In this document: positions 26,655-35,826 of the stretch, in pieces | Layout of the letters: the number at the start of each line of letters is the position of its first letter | How positions within the stretch are numbered: position 1 is the stretch's first letter | NCBI RefSeq assembly: GCF_004310395.1 | Contig: NZ_BFAX01000004.1 | Location: 1-64,000, forward strand | Source: Methanofervidicoccus abyssi | Lineage (GTDB): Archaea > AGJL01 > Methanococci > Methanococcales > Methanococcaceae | Length of the DNA: 64,000 nt | Direction: 5' to 3' | Position numbers and translations under genes: made by a program | The notes under the pieces: model-generated | Seen by the model: the letters and a program-made list of their open reading frames with translations, nothing else | Told to the model about the DNA's origin: nothing | Database searches by the model: none

Positions 26655-26766
26655 ACCAAAAATTATATATATAACTAAAAATTATAAGCATTAATGTATT
26701 CTAAATACCTACCAAAAATTATATATATAACTAAAAATTATAAGCATTAATGTATTCTAAATACCC
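26655..26766 (+). repeat. Perfect tandem duplication of a promoter-like 56-mer
   Basis: Two adjacent copies (26655-26710 and 26711-26766) start ACCAAAAATTATATATATAA and end CTAAATACC; they are identical apart from the last base or two. Each holds a TATA-like box (AATTATATATATAAC). The second copy ends 23 bases before the ATG of the CARDB protein, so the duplication doubles its likely promoter. The rest of 26509-26654 is AT-rich spacer after the phosphoesterase gene. Confidence 0.85.
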
Positions 26767-26789
26767 TAAAATAGTAAGAGGTGAAATCT

Positions 26790-28688
26790 ATGAAAAAAAC
26801 CCTTATATTATTTCTACTGACTCTATTTGTAGGCACTGTTTCAGTATACGGACAACCAAACCTAGTAATAAAAGATATTACTACAACCACTCCAATATAC
26901 AACAATACCCCGACTGATATAAACATAACAATAGCCAACGATGGTAATGCTAGCGTAGATACCACATTCGCAGTGCAAATAACCATTACAAATGCCTCAG
27001 GAGTGGTATATACTGATACACAAAATGTAGAAGATGGATTAAATGCTAATGACAGTAAAAACTTAACCTTCACTTGGACTCCTAACAACACTGGAGAATA
27101 CAACATCACAGCAGTTGTAGACCCAAACGATGCCGTAAATGAATCAAATGAATATGATAACACCAAGACCAAAACCATCGAGGTATTACCTACACCAAAC
27201 CTAGTAATAAAAAATATTACTACAACCACTCCAATATACACCAATAACCCAACTGAGATAAACATAACAATAGCCAACAATGGTACTGGTAACGTAACTA
27301 CCACATTCCCAGTGCAAATAACCATTAAAAAAGATGATGCCTCAGGAAATGTGGTATATAATAAAACACAAAATGTAAACGGATTAAATGCGGGTGACAG
27401 TACAACCTTAACCTTCACCTGGACTCCTACCAACATTGGAAATTACACCATCATAGCAAAAGTAGATCCAGACAATACCGTAACTGAATCAAGTGATGAT
27501 GATAACACCAACACCACAACCGTCACTGTATTACTTGCTAAACCAAACCTAGTAATAGAAAATATTACTACAACCACTCCAATATACACCAATAACCCAA
27601 CTGAGATAAACATAACAATAGCCAACAATGGTGTTGCTGACGCAACTGACAAATTCGCAGTGCAAATAACCATTACAGATGCCTCAGGAAAGGAGGTATA
27701 TACTAATAAAACAGATGTAAGCGGATTAAATGTGAATGAAAATAAAACCTTAACCTTCACCTGGACTCCTACCAACACTGGAAATTACACCATCACAGCA
27801 GTTGTAGATCCAGACAAAGCCGTAGATGAATTAAATGAAAGTGATAACAACTACACCACAACCGTCACTGTATTACTTGCTAAACCAAACCTAGTAATAG
27901 AAAATATTACTACAACCACTCCAATATACACCAATAACCCAACTGAGATAAACATAACAATAGCCAACAATGGTGTTGCTGACGCAACTACCACATTCCC
28001 AGTGGAAATAACCATTACAGATGCCTCAGGAAATACGGTATATACTGAAACAAATGTAAGCGGATTAAATGTGGGTGACAGTACAACCTTAACCTTCTAC
28101 TGGATTCCTGGCAACACTGGAGAATACACCATCACAGCAGTTGTAGATCCAAACAATACCGTAGATGAATTAAATGAAAGTGATAACAACTACACCACAA
28201 CCGTCACTGTAACTGTACCTACTATCGCTCTTAAAAAAGGATGGAATCTCCTATCAATACCCCACAGGGCAGACATAACCTTCAGTAATCCAGAAGCAGT
28301 AGTATCTATAATAACCTACTACAACAACACCTGGTATAGTGAATCTAACTTGGAACCACTCTACGGATACTACATCTACTGTAATAACGATACCATCATG
28401 ACTATCAAATATATTATTCCAGAAGAACCTACAGCACCACCAGCAAGACCTGTATTCAAAGGTTGGAACCTCGTTGGAGTAAACCCTGCAGAATACGATA
28501 TCGATGGAGTAAGACTAATGGACTTCGTACTCCCTGTAGAGGATTCATGGGTAATGATACTTGATCCAGAAAATAATGCCCTCTATACTAAGTATGATAA
28601 TATATCCAGTATAGTACTTCATCCTTATGATGCATATTGGATGTATTGTAAAGAAAATGATATATTGGCAGGAAGAAGTTTGTATTAA
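26790..28688 (+). CDS. Secreted four-repeat CARDB protein with novel C-terminal domain
   Basis: 632 residues. Signal peptide KKTLILFLLTLFVGTVSVYG, then four CARDB (cell-adhesion-related Ig-like) repeats beginning at 26856, 27195, 27543 and 27885, each about 112-116 residues with the pattern PNLVI-DITTTTPIY, INITIANxG, TFTWTP and ITAVVDP. Thr and Asn are very abundant, giving many N-glycosylation sequons. Residues after about 480 form a different domain with two copies of GWNL (KKGWNLLSIPHR, FKGWNLVGVNPAE) and ends CKENDILAGRSLY; no anchor span is seen. ATG 26790 is preferred over the GTG at 26781, which overlaps the ribosome-binding site. Probable role: surface adhesion or matrix. Confidence 0.85.
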   Translation: MKKTLILFLLTLFVGTVSVYGQPNLVIKDITTTTPIYNNTPTDINITIANDGNASVDTTFAVQITITNASGVVYTDTQNVEDGLNANDSKNLTFTWTPNNTGEYNITAVVDPNDAVNESNEYDNTKTKTIEVLPTPNLVIKNITTTTPIYTNNPTEINITIANNGTGNVTTTFPVQITIKKDDASGNVVYNKTQNVNGLNAGDSTTLTFTWTPTNIGNYTIIAKVDPDNTVTESSDDDNTNTTTVTVLLAKPNLVIENITTTTPIYTNNPTEINITIANNGVADATDKFAVQITITDASGKEVYTNKTDVSGLNVNENKTLTFTWTPTNTGNYTITAVVDPDKAVDELNESDNNYTTTVTVLLAKPNLVIENITTTTPIYTNNPTEINITIANNGVADATTTFPVEITITDASGNTVYTETNVSGLNVGDSTTLTFYWIPGNTGEYTITAVVDPNNTVDELNESDNNYTTTVTVTVPTIALKKGWNLLSIPHRADITFSNPEAVVSIITYYNNTWYSESNLEPLYGYYIYCNNDTIMTIKYIIPEEPTAPPARPVFKGWNLVGVNPAEYDIDGVRLMDFVLPVEDSWVMILDPENNALYTKYDNISSIVLHPYDAYWMYCKENDILAGRSLY

Positions 28689-28801
28689 TTCATTAGCATA
28701 ATATTTATCTACCTTTTTTAATAATATTTATCTACTTTTTTTTAGATTTTTAAAATAATAACCTATATAGTTACCCATAATTCTATATAGGAGTGGGATT
28801 T

Positions 28802-29731
28802 ATGAAAAACACTACAAAAATATACATATTAGTCTTTGCTTTAAGTCTTCTATTGGCAAATTGTAGTTTAGCCAGTGATACTACTACACCACCTCAATTA
28901 CCTGCCCAATACTATGGAAAGGTTATTTCGCCAACTCCATTAAGTGGATATATTGTAGCAAAAATAGGGAATGAATCTTATGGTTCCATACCTCTAGTGA
29001 ATAATACATTTGGAGGCCCTACTTATTTAGATGAAAAGTTATTGGTATATGCACCGGGACAGGATGGTGCAGAGGTTACTTTTTATTTAAATGGTAGTAT
29101 CCTACTTAACTCTTCTGATACTATATATTATAAGGCAGGAGACATTAGAAATGTTACCTTATATTATAATGCAGAAAACATTAGAAATGTTACCTTATCA
29201 AGTAGCACATCATCAGGATCAGAAAGTACAAGTAGCACATCATCAGGAAGTAGTATATCATCCTCAGGAGGAGGCGGGTCCTCAGTATTTAAAAATCCTT
29301 ACCCAGATGTAGCTCCAGACATTAAATCAATAAAAATAAAAGAAATAGTACATAAAGCAAAATTAATAGTAGGTTCTAATATAGATGTCAATCTGTCAGC
29401 AAAGGACTTAAAAACAACATTTGTTCTAACAAATAAACCTCTCGATATAGAAGAAGATTGTATCTTAATAGGAGGGCCGGTGGCAAACCCGATTGTGAAA
29501 AAATACTTAGAGATTTTTCCAGTAAAGGTAACTAACGAATACCCAGGGAAGCACAGAGGAGTAATAGAGGTGACAAAGATCAACGGCCATACAGTTATTC
29601 TCTTAGCAGGTTCCGACAGATGGGGTACCAAGGCTGCCGTGGAGTACTTCAAGACCCTTGAAGATATTCCTGAAGAGCCAATCTTTGTAGAGTGGAGAGA
29701 TGGAAAGGTAGTTAAAATAAACAGACCTTAA
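28802..29731 (+). CDS. Secreted protein with low-complexity linker and S-layer-like C-terminal domain
   Basis: 309 residues. A signal peptide (KIYILVFALSLLLANCSLA) precedes an 85-residue beta-rich domain of unknown fold (YYGKVISPTPLSGYIVAKIG and on), a Ser/Gly-rich linker of about 35 residues, and a C-terminal domain of about 145 residues that is nearly identical to that of the phosphoesterase at 24589-26508. The start ATG 28802 has GGAGTGGG upstream; the GTG at 28793 overlaps it. The N-terminal part resembles PEGA/SipA-type carrier modules only loosely. The shared C-terminal domain suggests attachment to the same surface layer. Confidence 0.75.
   Translation: MKNTTKIYILVFALSLLLANCSLASDTTTPPQLPAQYYGKVISPTPLSGYIVAKIGNESYGSIPLVNNTFGGPTYLDEKLLVYAPGQDGAEVTFYLNGSILLNSSDTIYYKAGDIRNVTLYYNAENIRNVTLSSSTSSGSESTSSTSSGSSISSSGGGGSSVFKNPYPDVAPDIKSIKIKEIVHKAKLIVGSNIDVNLSAKDLKTTFVLTNKPLDIEEDCILIGGPVANPIVKKYLEIFPVKVTNEYPGKHRGVIEVTKINGHTVILLAGSDRWGTKAAVEYFKTLEDIPEEPIFVEWRDGKVVKINRP
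29296..29731 (+). repeat. Copy 2 of the 436-base C-terminal cassette
   Basis: Matches 26073-26508 in length and at about 97% of positions; see that entry. The upstream junction lies in the Ser/Gly-rich linker here and after the OB-fold there, so only the C-terminal domain is shared. Confidence 0.92.
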
Positions 29732-30182
29732 TAATTAATATTTTTTTTTATTTTTTAATATTTTTATTTTTAAAGATTATTGACAGATATTTTTAAGTTC
29801 TTTTCAGGAACCAAGGATATATAAAACTGAGGAGCTTTAATCTAAATATATTTTAATGAAATGTTATCTACTCCTGCGGTGGATTTTGCTTTAAGTATTG
29901 TACTGATTCTTCTATTTTTTGCAATCTTTACAAATTTTTCTTTTAGGATTTTCCTAAATAACGATTATAAAGTTAAATATATAATATATATAATTTAGTT
30001 ACATTTAAACGGAATAAAAACTTTTATTACAAAGAATCCATTAAAAATGTTATAAAAATAGGTACTGTTAAAAACAACTTATTAATATCATAGCTGATCT
30101 ATCTGATACACAATTAGAAAAATCTTCAAAAGAAGAGATTAGATTAATAATAAAAAAATTAAAAAGGATTTGTTTAACACCT
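29732..30182. other. Intergenic with a short degraded ORF
   Basis: T-runs at 29740-29770 may end the upstream transcript. A plus-strand frame without start codon, from about 30075 to a TGA at 30186-30188, reads NIIADLSDTQLEKSSKEEIR and continues basic; it looks protein-like but I recognise no family. It may be the 3' remnant of a lost gene. Nothing else is visible. Confidence 0.25.
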
Positions 30183-31907
30183 CTATGAAGTTTTAAAGAA
30201 CTCTATATAGGATTCTACTAATTTAATCCCTCCACTTGTAAGACCTTTTTTACCGATTAATCCCACATTTTTTAAAATAACTAAACTTTTCTTAATTTCA
30301 TCTATGGTTAAAGGCAGTAGTTTTGCCAGTAGTATAATTTCATTTTCTTTGTGTTGGCCAATTTCTTTTTTCTCTTTCCATATTTTGTCAAAGTCTTTTT
30401 TATTATTGTATATTGCTAATAGGATATTAAAGGTGGTTGGAGTTATTGCAAACTTTGTTGATAGTAATTCCTGGACCTTTGCCATCTCAATAGCTTCTTT
30501 AACACCTTCCCCAAGTTCTGTTAATATAATCATTTTATTTTGCAATTCTTTAATTAATCCCTTTGATTCCCCTTCGTTTAATGCCTTAATGATAGCTTCT
30601 TCATCACCACCAACATCTTTTTGTATTAACTCAACAAGTTCATCTCTGTGTAGGTATCTCTTTACAGGTAGGTTTATTAAAGCAGATATATCGTATTTAG
30701 TTAAATAAGGCTTTCTTTTAATGGATTTAGATAGTTTTAAAAGGAAACTACCCTTATCAGTAATACCTCTCTGTACTATCTTTTCTTCCTTACCTTTAAT
30801 TACCCATTGGGCAATAGGGGTATCATTATACTCAGGATATGTTATAGATTTCATCCCATCTGTAGTTACAACTCCTAATTCCTTAACCTTCTCTCCAAAT
30901 TCTGTCATCCAATAGGTATCCTTATTTTTGATAACCTCTCTTTTTATCAATTCCTTAAACTCTAATGTATGGAGGATTTCTCCTAAATTTTCAATACCAC
31001 TTCTTTTTTTGATTTCCTTGTAAGTAGGTAGGATTTCTGGATTAGTTTCATACTTCTCTTTGATAATTTCAATAGTCTTTAACACTTTAATCTCTTCTTC
31101 TAGTATATATATAGGAGTAATTTCCCTATACTCTTTACCTATTTCATTGTAGGTATTAACCATGGCGTGTCCCAACTCTGTGATCTCTTCCTCTGTACAG
31201 AAACCACTGTCTATCATTTCCTCAGTGTAATTACCTCCTTTCAGTGCCTCGAGATCTTCCTCTCTAAGTATTAATGCCCTACTCAATCTTGGAACCATGG
31301 AAGCGATTTTTAATACCTCATTTAATGCTTTTGTTGTGGCAAAAGCCTTACCTGCTTCAGTTTTAGGGGATATATTTAACAACCTCATAGCTTGTAGAGC
31401 ATTTAATATATTATCTCCCTGCTTTTTAGTGTTTTTATATGTTATTAATTCATCATAGAGTCCGATCTTAGGCATGTCTCTTACAAAGTCCAATATATCT
31501 GGAGTCAAATAAACTACAGGATGGGATTCTTTATACACTTCTAAGATCCCCTTACCTACATCAGTTAATCCATTAGAATCTGCCAAATGTCTTTCTACCA
31601 ATAAATTCTTCCAATCTTCTGGAACATATCCAGTTTTATCTAATAGATCCATAATTTTGATTATTTCGGAATTTAGGAATACATCGGGAATGTCTTCTAT
31701 AGGTAGATTTTCAACCAATTCAGCCATCTTTTTACCAACATTGGTAAAAATTATATCATTTCCAGTTAATTCAACAAAACCTAAAATGAAAAGTTCCAAT
31801 ATCCTTACATCAAACTCTTCGGGTAATTTACTTTTTATCATGTCTTTATCATGGGTGTTTTCGCTTATTAGTTTTAATATTTCCAAATGTCTCTTTTTTA
31901 AAAACAC
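30183..31907 (-). CDS. DUF505-family protein
   Basis: 574 residues, soluble, no signal peptide or membrane span. It consists of repeated winged-helix-like units: the pattern of a helical segment, then TELG, LTDVG, MTEFG or LTELG, recurs about every 80-100 residues (for example GLTDVGKGILEVY, TEEEITELGHAMV, YWMTEFGEKVKEL, IILTELGEGVKEAIE, GLTSGGIKLV). This matches DUF505, a family restricted to methanogens and a few other archaea whose function is unknown. The GTG start at 31907 has GGTGATAAG at the normal distance. The repeats suggest a nucleic-acid-binding or scaffold protein. Confidence 0.8.
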   Translation of the reverse strand: MFLKKRHLEILKLISENTHDKDMIKSKLPEEFDVRILELFILGFVELTGNDIIFTNVGKKMAELVENLPIEDIPDVFLNSEIIKIMDLLDKTGYVPEDWKNLLVERHLADSNGLTDVGKGILEVYKESHPVVYLTPDILDFVRDMPKIGLYDELITYKNTKKQGDNILNALQAMRLLNISPKTEAGKAFATTKALNEVLKIASMVPRLSRALILREEDLEALKGGNYTEEMIDSGFCTEEEITELGHAMVNTYNEIGKEYREITPIYILEEEIKVLKTIEIIKEKYETNPEILPTYKEIKKRSGIENLGEILHTLEFKELIKREVIKNKDTYWMTEFGEKVKELGVVTTDGMKSITYPEYNDTPIAQWVIKGKEEKIVQRGITDKGSFLLKLSKSIKRKPYLTKYDISALINLPVKRYLHRDELVELIQKDVGGDEEAIIKALNEGESKGLIKELQNKMIILTELGEGVKEAIEMAKVQELLSTKFAITPTTFNILLAIYNNKKDFDKIWKEKKEIGQHKENEIILLAKLLPLTIDEIKKSLVILKNVGLIGKKGLTSGGIKLVESYIEFFKTS

Positions 31908-32437
31908 CTTATCACCATATATAACAATTATATTAGTACTGTTTTGAATTATTCAGTTTATTTGAAGTTCTATATATATACTTTTCGGTATTTATATTTA
32001 AAAGATTAAAAACAGTTAAAAGATAATATCCCCTTAATAACAATAGATTTTGATATCATAAGCACTCTAACCACTTCTGAATAAACAAAAATAATTATAT
32101 GGGAGTTTTTTTCCAGAAGTTCTATTACTTTCTCCTTATACGAAAAAATACAAAGAAGTAAAACCTTATCATTACTTTCCTTAACAACAATCTAGTTAGG
32201 GGCTTGAAGTATTTTTTTTCTTTTGTATCTACCTAGATTCAGGAGAGTGATTTTGCAATATTAGGAGTCTCCTATTTAAGAGAAAATGGAGTTTATACGT
32301 TTTAGAACCATACAAAATTTATATATTGTAAATATTAATAACCCTCTAAGAATAATATTAATATATTTGTTATTAGTCCCATTTTATAAAAGAATAGTAA
32401 TTTTATACTAATCTCTAAATTATCTTTAGGTGATAAT
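31908..32437. other. Intergenic, possible degraded ORF
   Basis: On the minus strand a frame without a start codon, from roughly 32190 down to 32010, reads IVVKESNDKVLLLCIFSYKE and continues through KVIELLEKNSHIIIFVYSE to a stop. It has protein-like composition but no family is recognised, and a second frame is also open over part of it. It may be gene debris. TATA-like sequence at 32315-32330 may serve the methyltransferase gene. No other feature is seen. Confidence 0.25.
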
Positions 32438-33589
32438 ATTTCAAATATAAAAATTAGCATAGATAAGAGGGCCTATAACTCAATATTGAATTTTTCAAGA
32501 ATAATTTACAAAAATGCCATTATAAACAAGGAGGACATACCTGAGAAAGATGATATAGTGTATCTATATTACAAAAATAAATTTATAGCACAGGCCCTAT
32601 ATGTTAAAGGGAGTCCCTGTATAAAGATATTAACATTAAAAAAAGAGGATATTGATAGAGATTTCTTCTACAGGAGGATAAAGAGAGCTATCGAATATAG
32701 GGAGAAATTTCTTGGTTTTAAAAACACCTACAGGATGATATATGCAGAAGGCGACTATCTACCATGTATAGTGCTAGACAGATACAACAATATAGGTTCT
32801 ATGCAGATCTCTTCTAAGGTTATGGAAAAGTATGCACCAGTAATATACGAATGTGTGGAGGAACTTGCAGGTATCACTACCTTATATATCCAAGGAGCTA
32901 AGAAGGGAGACAGAATAAAACCGAGAATACTTGGGGATAGAAATAACGTAGAGACTATTATAGAAGAAGGAAGGGGAAGGTTCAAGGTAAATGTTAGTGG
33001 GCATAAAACTGGTTTCTTTTTGGATCAAAGAGATAACAGAATAGATATCGAGAAATATGTTAGAGAGGGAGATAGAGTATTGGACGTATGTTGCTATACA
33101 GGTGGCTTTGCTGTGCACTGTGGAGTAATGGGTGCAGAAGTGTGGGGGATAGATATATCGAAGAAAGCCTTGGAAGTTGCAGAGGAAAATATGGAGTTAA
33201 ACGATATCAAGGACTATCATCTTATACATGGGAATGCCTTTGATATAATGAGGGAGTTAATAGAAGATGGAGAATCTTTTGACATTGTAATACTAGATCC
33301 CCCATCTTTTACAAAAACCTCCAAAGATGTTAAAAATGCTTTAAGGGCCTACAACACCCTTAACTACTTAGCCTTAAAACTCTGTAGAAGGATGTTAGTT
33401 ACATGTTCCTGCTCCCACCACATAGACAGGGAGACTTTTAAGAATACAGTGGTATCATCTTCCCTAAGGGCTAAAAGAGAGATTAAGCAGATCGGAGGTT
33501 ATAGAACTCAATCTCCAGATCATGTAATTACTATGGCCAATAAAAATTTGGAGTATCTAAAATGTCTATTTTTTGCTGTAGAATGTTAA
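32438..33589 (+). CDS. PUA-domain rRNA cytosine-C5 methyltransferase, RlmI/COG1092 type (AUU start proposed)
   Basis: About 383 residues. An N-terminal PUA-like RNA-binding region is followed by a class I SAM methyltransferase domain: VSGHKTGFFLDQRDNR, then VLDVCCYTGGFAVHCGVMGA (SAM motif I), then FDIVILDPPSFTKT (motif IV) and VTCSCSHHIDRETF. These are signatures of the RlmI family, which methylates cytosine in 23S rRNA. The first standard start is a TTG at 32486 with no ribosome-binding site and it would cut the PUA region. ATT at 32438, right after AGGTGATAAT, gives (M)SNIKISIDKRAYNSILNF, as expected for this family. The context is the same as for the signal peptidase gene. Confidence 0.87.
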   Translation: MSNIKISIDKRAYNSILNFSRIIYKNAIINKEDIPEKDDIVYLYYKNKFIAQALYVKGSPCIKILTLKKEDIDRDFFYRRIKRAIEYREKFLGFKNTYRMIYAEGDYLPCIVLDRYNNIGSMQISSKVMEKYAPVIYECVEELAGITTLYIQGAKKGDRIKPRILGDRNNVETIIEEGRGRFKVNVSGHKTGFFLDQRDNRIDIEKYVREGDRVLDVCCYTGGFAVHCGVMGAEVWGIDISKKALEVAEENMELNDIKDYHLIHGNAFDIMRELIEDGESFDIVILDPPSFTKTSKDVKNALRAYNTLNYLALKLCRRMLVTCSCSHHIDRETFKNTVVSSSLRAKREIKQIGGYRTQSPDHVITMANKNLEYLKCLFFAVEC

Positions 33590-33606
33590 AAAATTGTTAA
33601 ACACTT

Positions 33607-33652
33607 AACAACCAGAGAAAAATCTCGGTATCGAGATATGAAGCAAGTTGTT
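33607..33652 (+). terminator. Two-helix stem after the methyltransferase gene
   Basis: Outer arms AACAAC (33607-33612) and GTTGTT (33647-33652) enclose an inner perfect hairpin ATCTCG-GTAT-CGAGAT (33622-33637). It begins 18 bases after the stop codon. It may be a 3' end structure or part of a small RNA. The remaining gap to 34119 is AT-rich with a T9 tract near 33907-33915 and no gene. Confidence 0.35.
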
Positions 33653-34119
33653 GTTATAAGTTATGAACAAAACTATCTATACCAAACAAAAACCCTAAGA
33701 ATCTCGAATAACAATTATAAAAACCTTAATAAAATAATTATACACTAGGCAATTGAGAATCTTAAATAGAAAATAACAATTATTTAAAGAAAAAGAATAA
33801 TTAAAATAAAAAAATATAGTTTTTTTAAAAAGTAGGACATTCCTTATCCTTACACCGTACTGGGTTCTGGGAAACTAAAAGTGGGATTTCAGTAATTCTT
33901 CTTAAGGGTTTTTTTTTACTTTTTCCTGTTATTTTTTATTTTATAATATTTTCTACTTATATCTTTAATAAGGTTATATTCATGAGGTAAATATACTATT
34001 AAAAATAAGGAAAAGTTTTTAAAATAAAAAACTCCTATTCATTCCAATATTAGAGAAAAGGTATATATCCGAAATCTCTAACTATAACTTTAATTTTATC
34101 TGTTATTACAATCTAAGCA

Positions 34120-34464
34120 TTAGAAGGTAATAATCTTATCACTCTCCTTTACAAAATTCACTAAGTCATGCATTGTACCTAGTACCACTCCATCTATAAG
34201 ATCTTCTTCCCTTAAACCCCTCGCTTTACAACAAGGACCACAGGCCTTTACAATCGCCCCAGATTCTATACAGTTTTTTAAGTATTCCATGTAGTTTGGG
34301 ACCTCAGAGGGATTTTGAGAATTCTTCGCCACGTAGACACCGTCTTCTAGAAGGAATATATTTACATCTATACCTTCTAACAGGGAGGTAAGGGCAAATC
34401 TAAGAGCCGAATATGCTCTTTCATGGCCATAAGGAGCTGTGGTGATTATCACCGTAAACTTCAA
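34120..34464 (-). CDS. DsrE/YchN-like sulfur-relay protein
   Basis: 114 residues of the DsrE/F fold: KFTVIITTAPYGHERAYSALRFALT, NIFLLEDGVYVAK and a Cys-rich loop IVKACGPCCKARGL with three cysteines that could carry persulfide sulfur. Partners of the DsrE family pass sulfur between carriers. It directly follows a TusA-like gene (12-base gap), so the two probably work together in sulfur transfer, for example for tRNA thiolation or cofactor synthesis. The TTG start at 34464 has GGTGATATA in front at the usual spacing. Confidence 0.85.
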   Translation of the reverse strand: MKFTVIITTAPYGHERAYSALRFALTSLLEGIDVNIFLLEDGVYVAKNSQNPSEVPNYMEYLKNCIESGAIVKACGPCCKARGLREEDLIDGVVLGTMHDLVNFVKESDKIITF

Positions 34465-34476
34465 TATATCACCTAT

Positions 34477-34689
34477 TTACTTCTCTATTACAATTTTAAA
34501 AGTATCTCCAGAATCCTCGATGGATACTACTTTATAACCATTGGTTTCAGCGAATCTTTTAATATTCTCCAGGGCAGGTTTGTAATCTCCTATTACAGTT
34601 AATCTCTCACCTTCTGGTAATTCCTCCAACGCTTTCTTTGTTTTCAACACAGGCATTGGACATATGAGGCCACGGACGTCTAACTCCAT
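34477..34689 (-). CDS. TusA/SirA-like sulfur carrier
   Basis: 70 residues with the family signature LDVRGLICPMPVLKTKKAL; the Cys in C-P-M-P carries sulfur as a persulfide. The remainder (LTVIGDYKPALENIKRFAE) matches the two-layer TusA fold. ATG 34689 has the ribosome-binding site AAGGTGG; the in-frame GTG at 34698 overlaps it and is rejected. It lies first in a two-gene operon with the DsrE-like protein. In methanogens such proteins are thought to act in tRNA thiolation or in sulfur handling; the acceptor here is unknown. Confidence 0.9.
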   Translation of the reverse strand: MELDVRGLICPMPVLKTKKALEELPEGERLTVIGDYKPALENIKRFAETNGYKVVSIEDSGDTFKIVIEK

Positions 34690-34831
34690 TATTTCCACCT
34701 TATATCTCCTTACATCATAGAATAAAGAACTTTTTACAGGGTAATTAATGGGATAATGTTATATAAACATTTCTATTAGATATTCTAATATCTAAATTAT
34801 GATATAAATAAAATTAATATAAAGTGTTATC

Positions 34832-35413
34832 ATGTTCCAGGAAGATAAAGAGAAAGCCTTAAAGAAGTTGAAGAATGCTTTAGAGAAAGGCCTCGTAGAT
34901 AAAGGTATAATATATCTACTTGAGAGAATAAACGAGATGGAAGATTACTACACAACTAGTTCTTGTATCGGGAGATGTGGTATAATGGAGTTTCCAAAAG
35001 GTAAAAATCCCAAGGTACATTCAAGATGGCTTGGAAAGTGGCACCACTATGGAGATGAGAGAGATTTATTTGAAGCCTTAGAGAGAAGATCTAAAGATTT
35101 TGGGATGTTAGTTTTTATAATGAACTCCCCCATACTCCACGTGGCCTCCAGAAATATCCCTGCTGCGAAGAGACTCCTGGATCTCGCTATTCACAACGGT
35201 TTAAAAGCTTCTTCTATAAAGTCTATAACGGATAAGAGGGTTATGGTAGAGATATTGAGTACCTATAGAATAGATGCACCAATTGGTATAGATGGGCGTA
35301 TCCTAGCAGATAAGAATTACCTCAAGATGTTATTGGAGGTTGGGAATGTTAAATTAAAAAAATCGAGAGAGTTATTTTATAGGTTTTATAGGACGTTGGA
35401 AAATATATCATAA
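34832..35413 (+). CDS. taw3: tRNA wyosine-derivative N-methyltransferase Taw3 (TYW3 family)
   Basis: 193 residues. TTSSCIGRCGIMEFPKG and HSRWLGKWHHYG are the conserved TYW3 motifs (S-S-C-S-G-R and S-R-W). The family methylates N4 of 4-demethylwyosine (or isowyosine) at position 37 of tRNA-Phe. A central helix-rich part (AAKRLLDLAIHNGLKASSIK) is also typical. The ATG has a weak ribosome-binding site (AAGTGTTATC). The gene stands alone, divergent from the TusA/DsrE pair. Confidence 0.88.
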   Translation: MFQEDKEKALKKLKNALEKGLVDKGIIYLLERINEMEDYYTTSSCIGRCGIMEFPKGKNPKVHSRWLGKWHHYGDERDLFEALERRSKDFGMLVFIMNSPILHVASRNIPAAKRLLDLAIHNGLKASSIKSITDKRVMVEILSTYRIDAPIGIDGRILADKNYLKMLLEVGNVKLKKSRELFYRFYRTLENIS

Positions 35414-35826
35414 TTAGAATGTTAGAATTATGACTGTTGATAATCCCAATACAAAACTTTTTAAATTAAATAACTATTAAAAAAGTATGATTATTATAAG
35501 AAATATAAAATTATTAAAAAAAATAAAAATATTAAACTCTGTAATAAAGAATATAAATTTATGACAAAAGAATAAAGTATAACTACCCCTGGACTACATC
35601 AAAGATTCCTATTAAATCTTTTCTTAAGAGAGTTTTTTTACATTTTTCTGGTTATTTCTTTTATTATTATTGTTAATTTTAATTATTATTTTTGGAATTT
35701 ATTGCCCTCTACTATTCCGCACCTACCTTATCAACAATAAGTTAACATAACCTTAAATAACAATCTATAAATATTATTACAGTATATTACTATCTCCATA
35801 CTTTAAAAAGAATATGAGGGACTACT
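35414..35826. other. Intergenic with T-run after taw3
   Basis: AT-rich spacer with a T7 tract following CTTAAGAGAG at about 35620-35638, a possible transcript end for taw3, and TATA-like sequences before the alba gene near 35768-35780. No gene or RNA recognised. Confidence 0.4.

Noticed and set aside
26747-27436. 229-codon open frame on the minus strand opposite the CARDB gene
   Set aside because: It mirrors the Thr/Asn-rich repeats of the plus-strand gene (giving Val/Ile-rich sequence), has no ribosome-binding site and no family resemblance.
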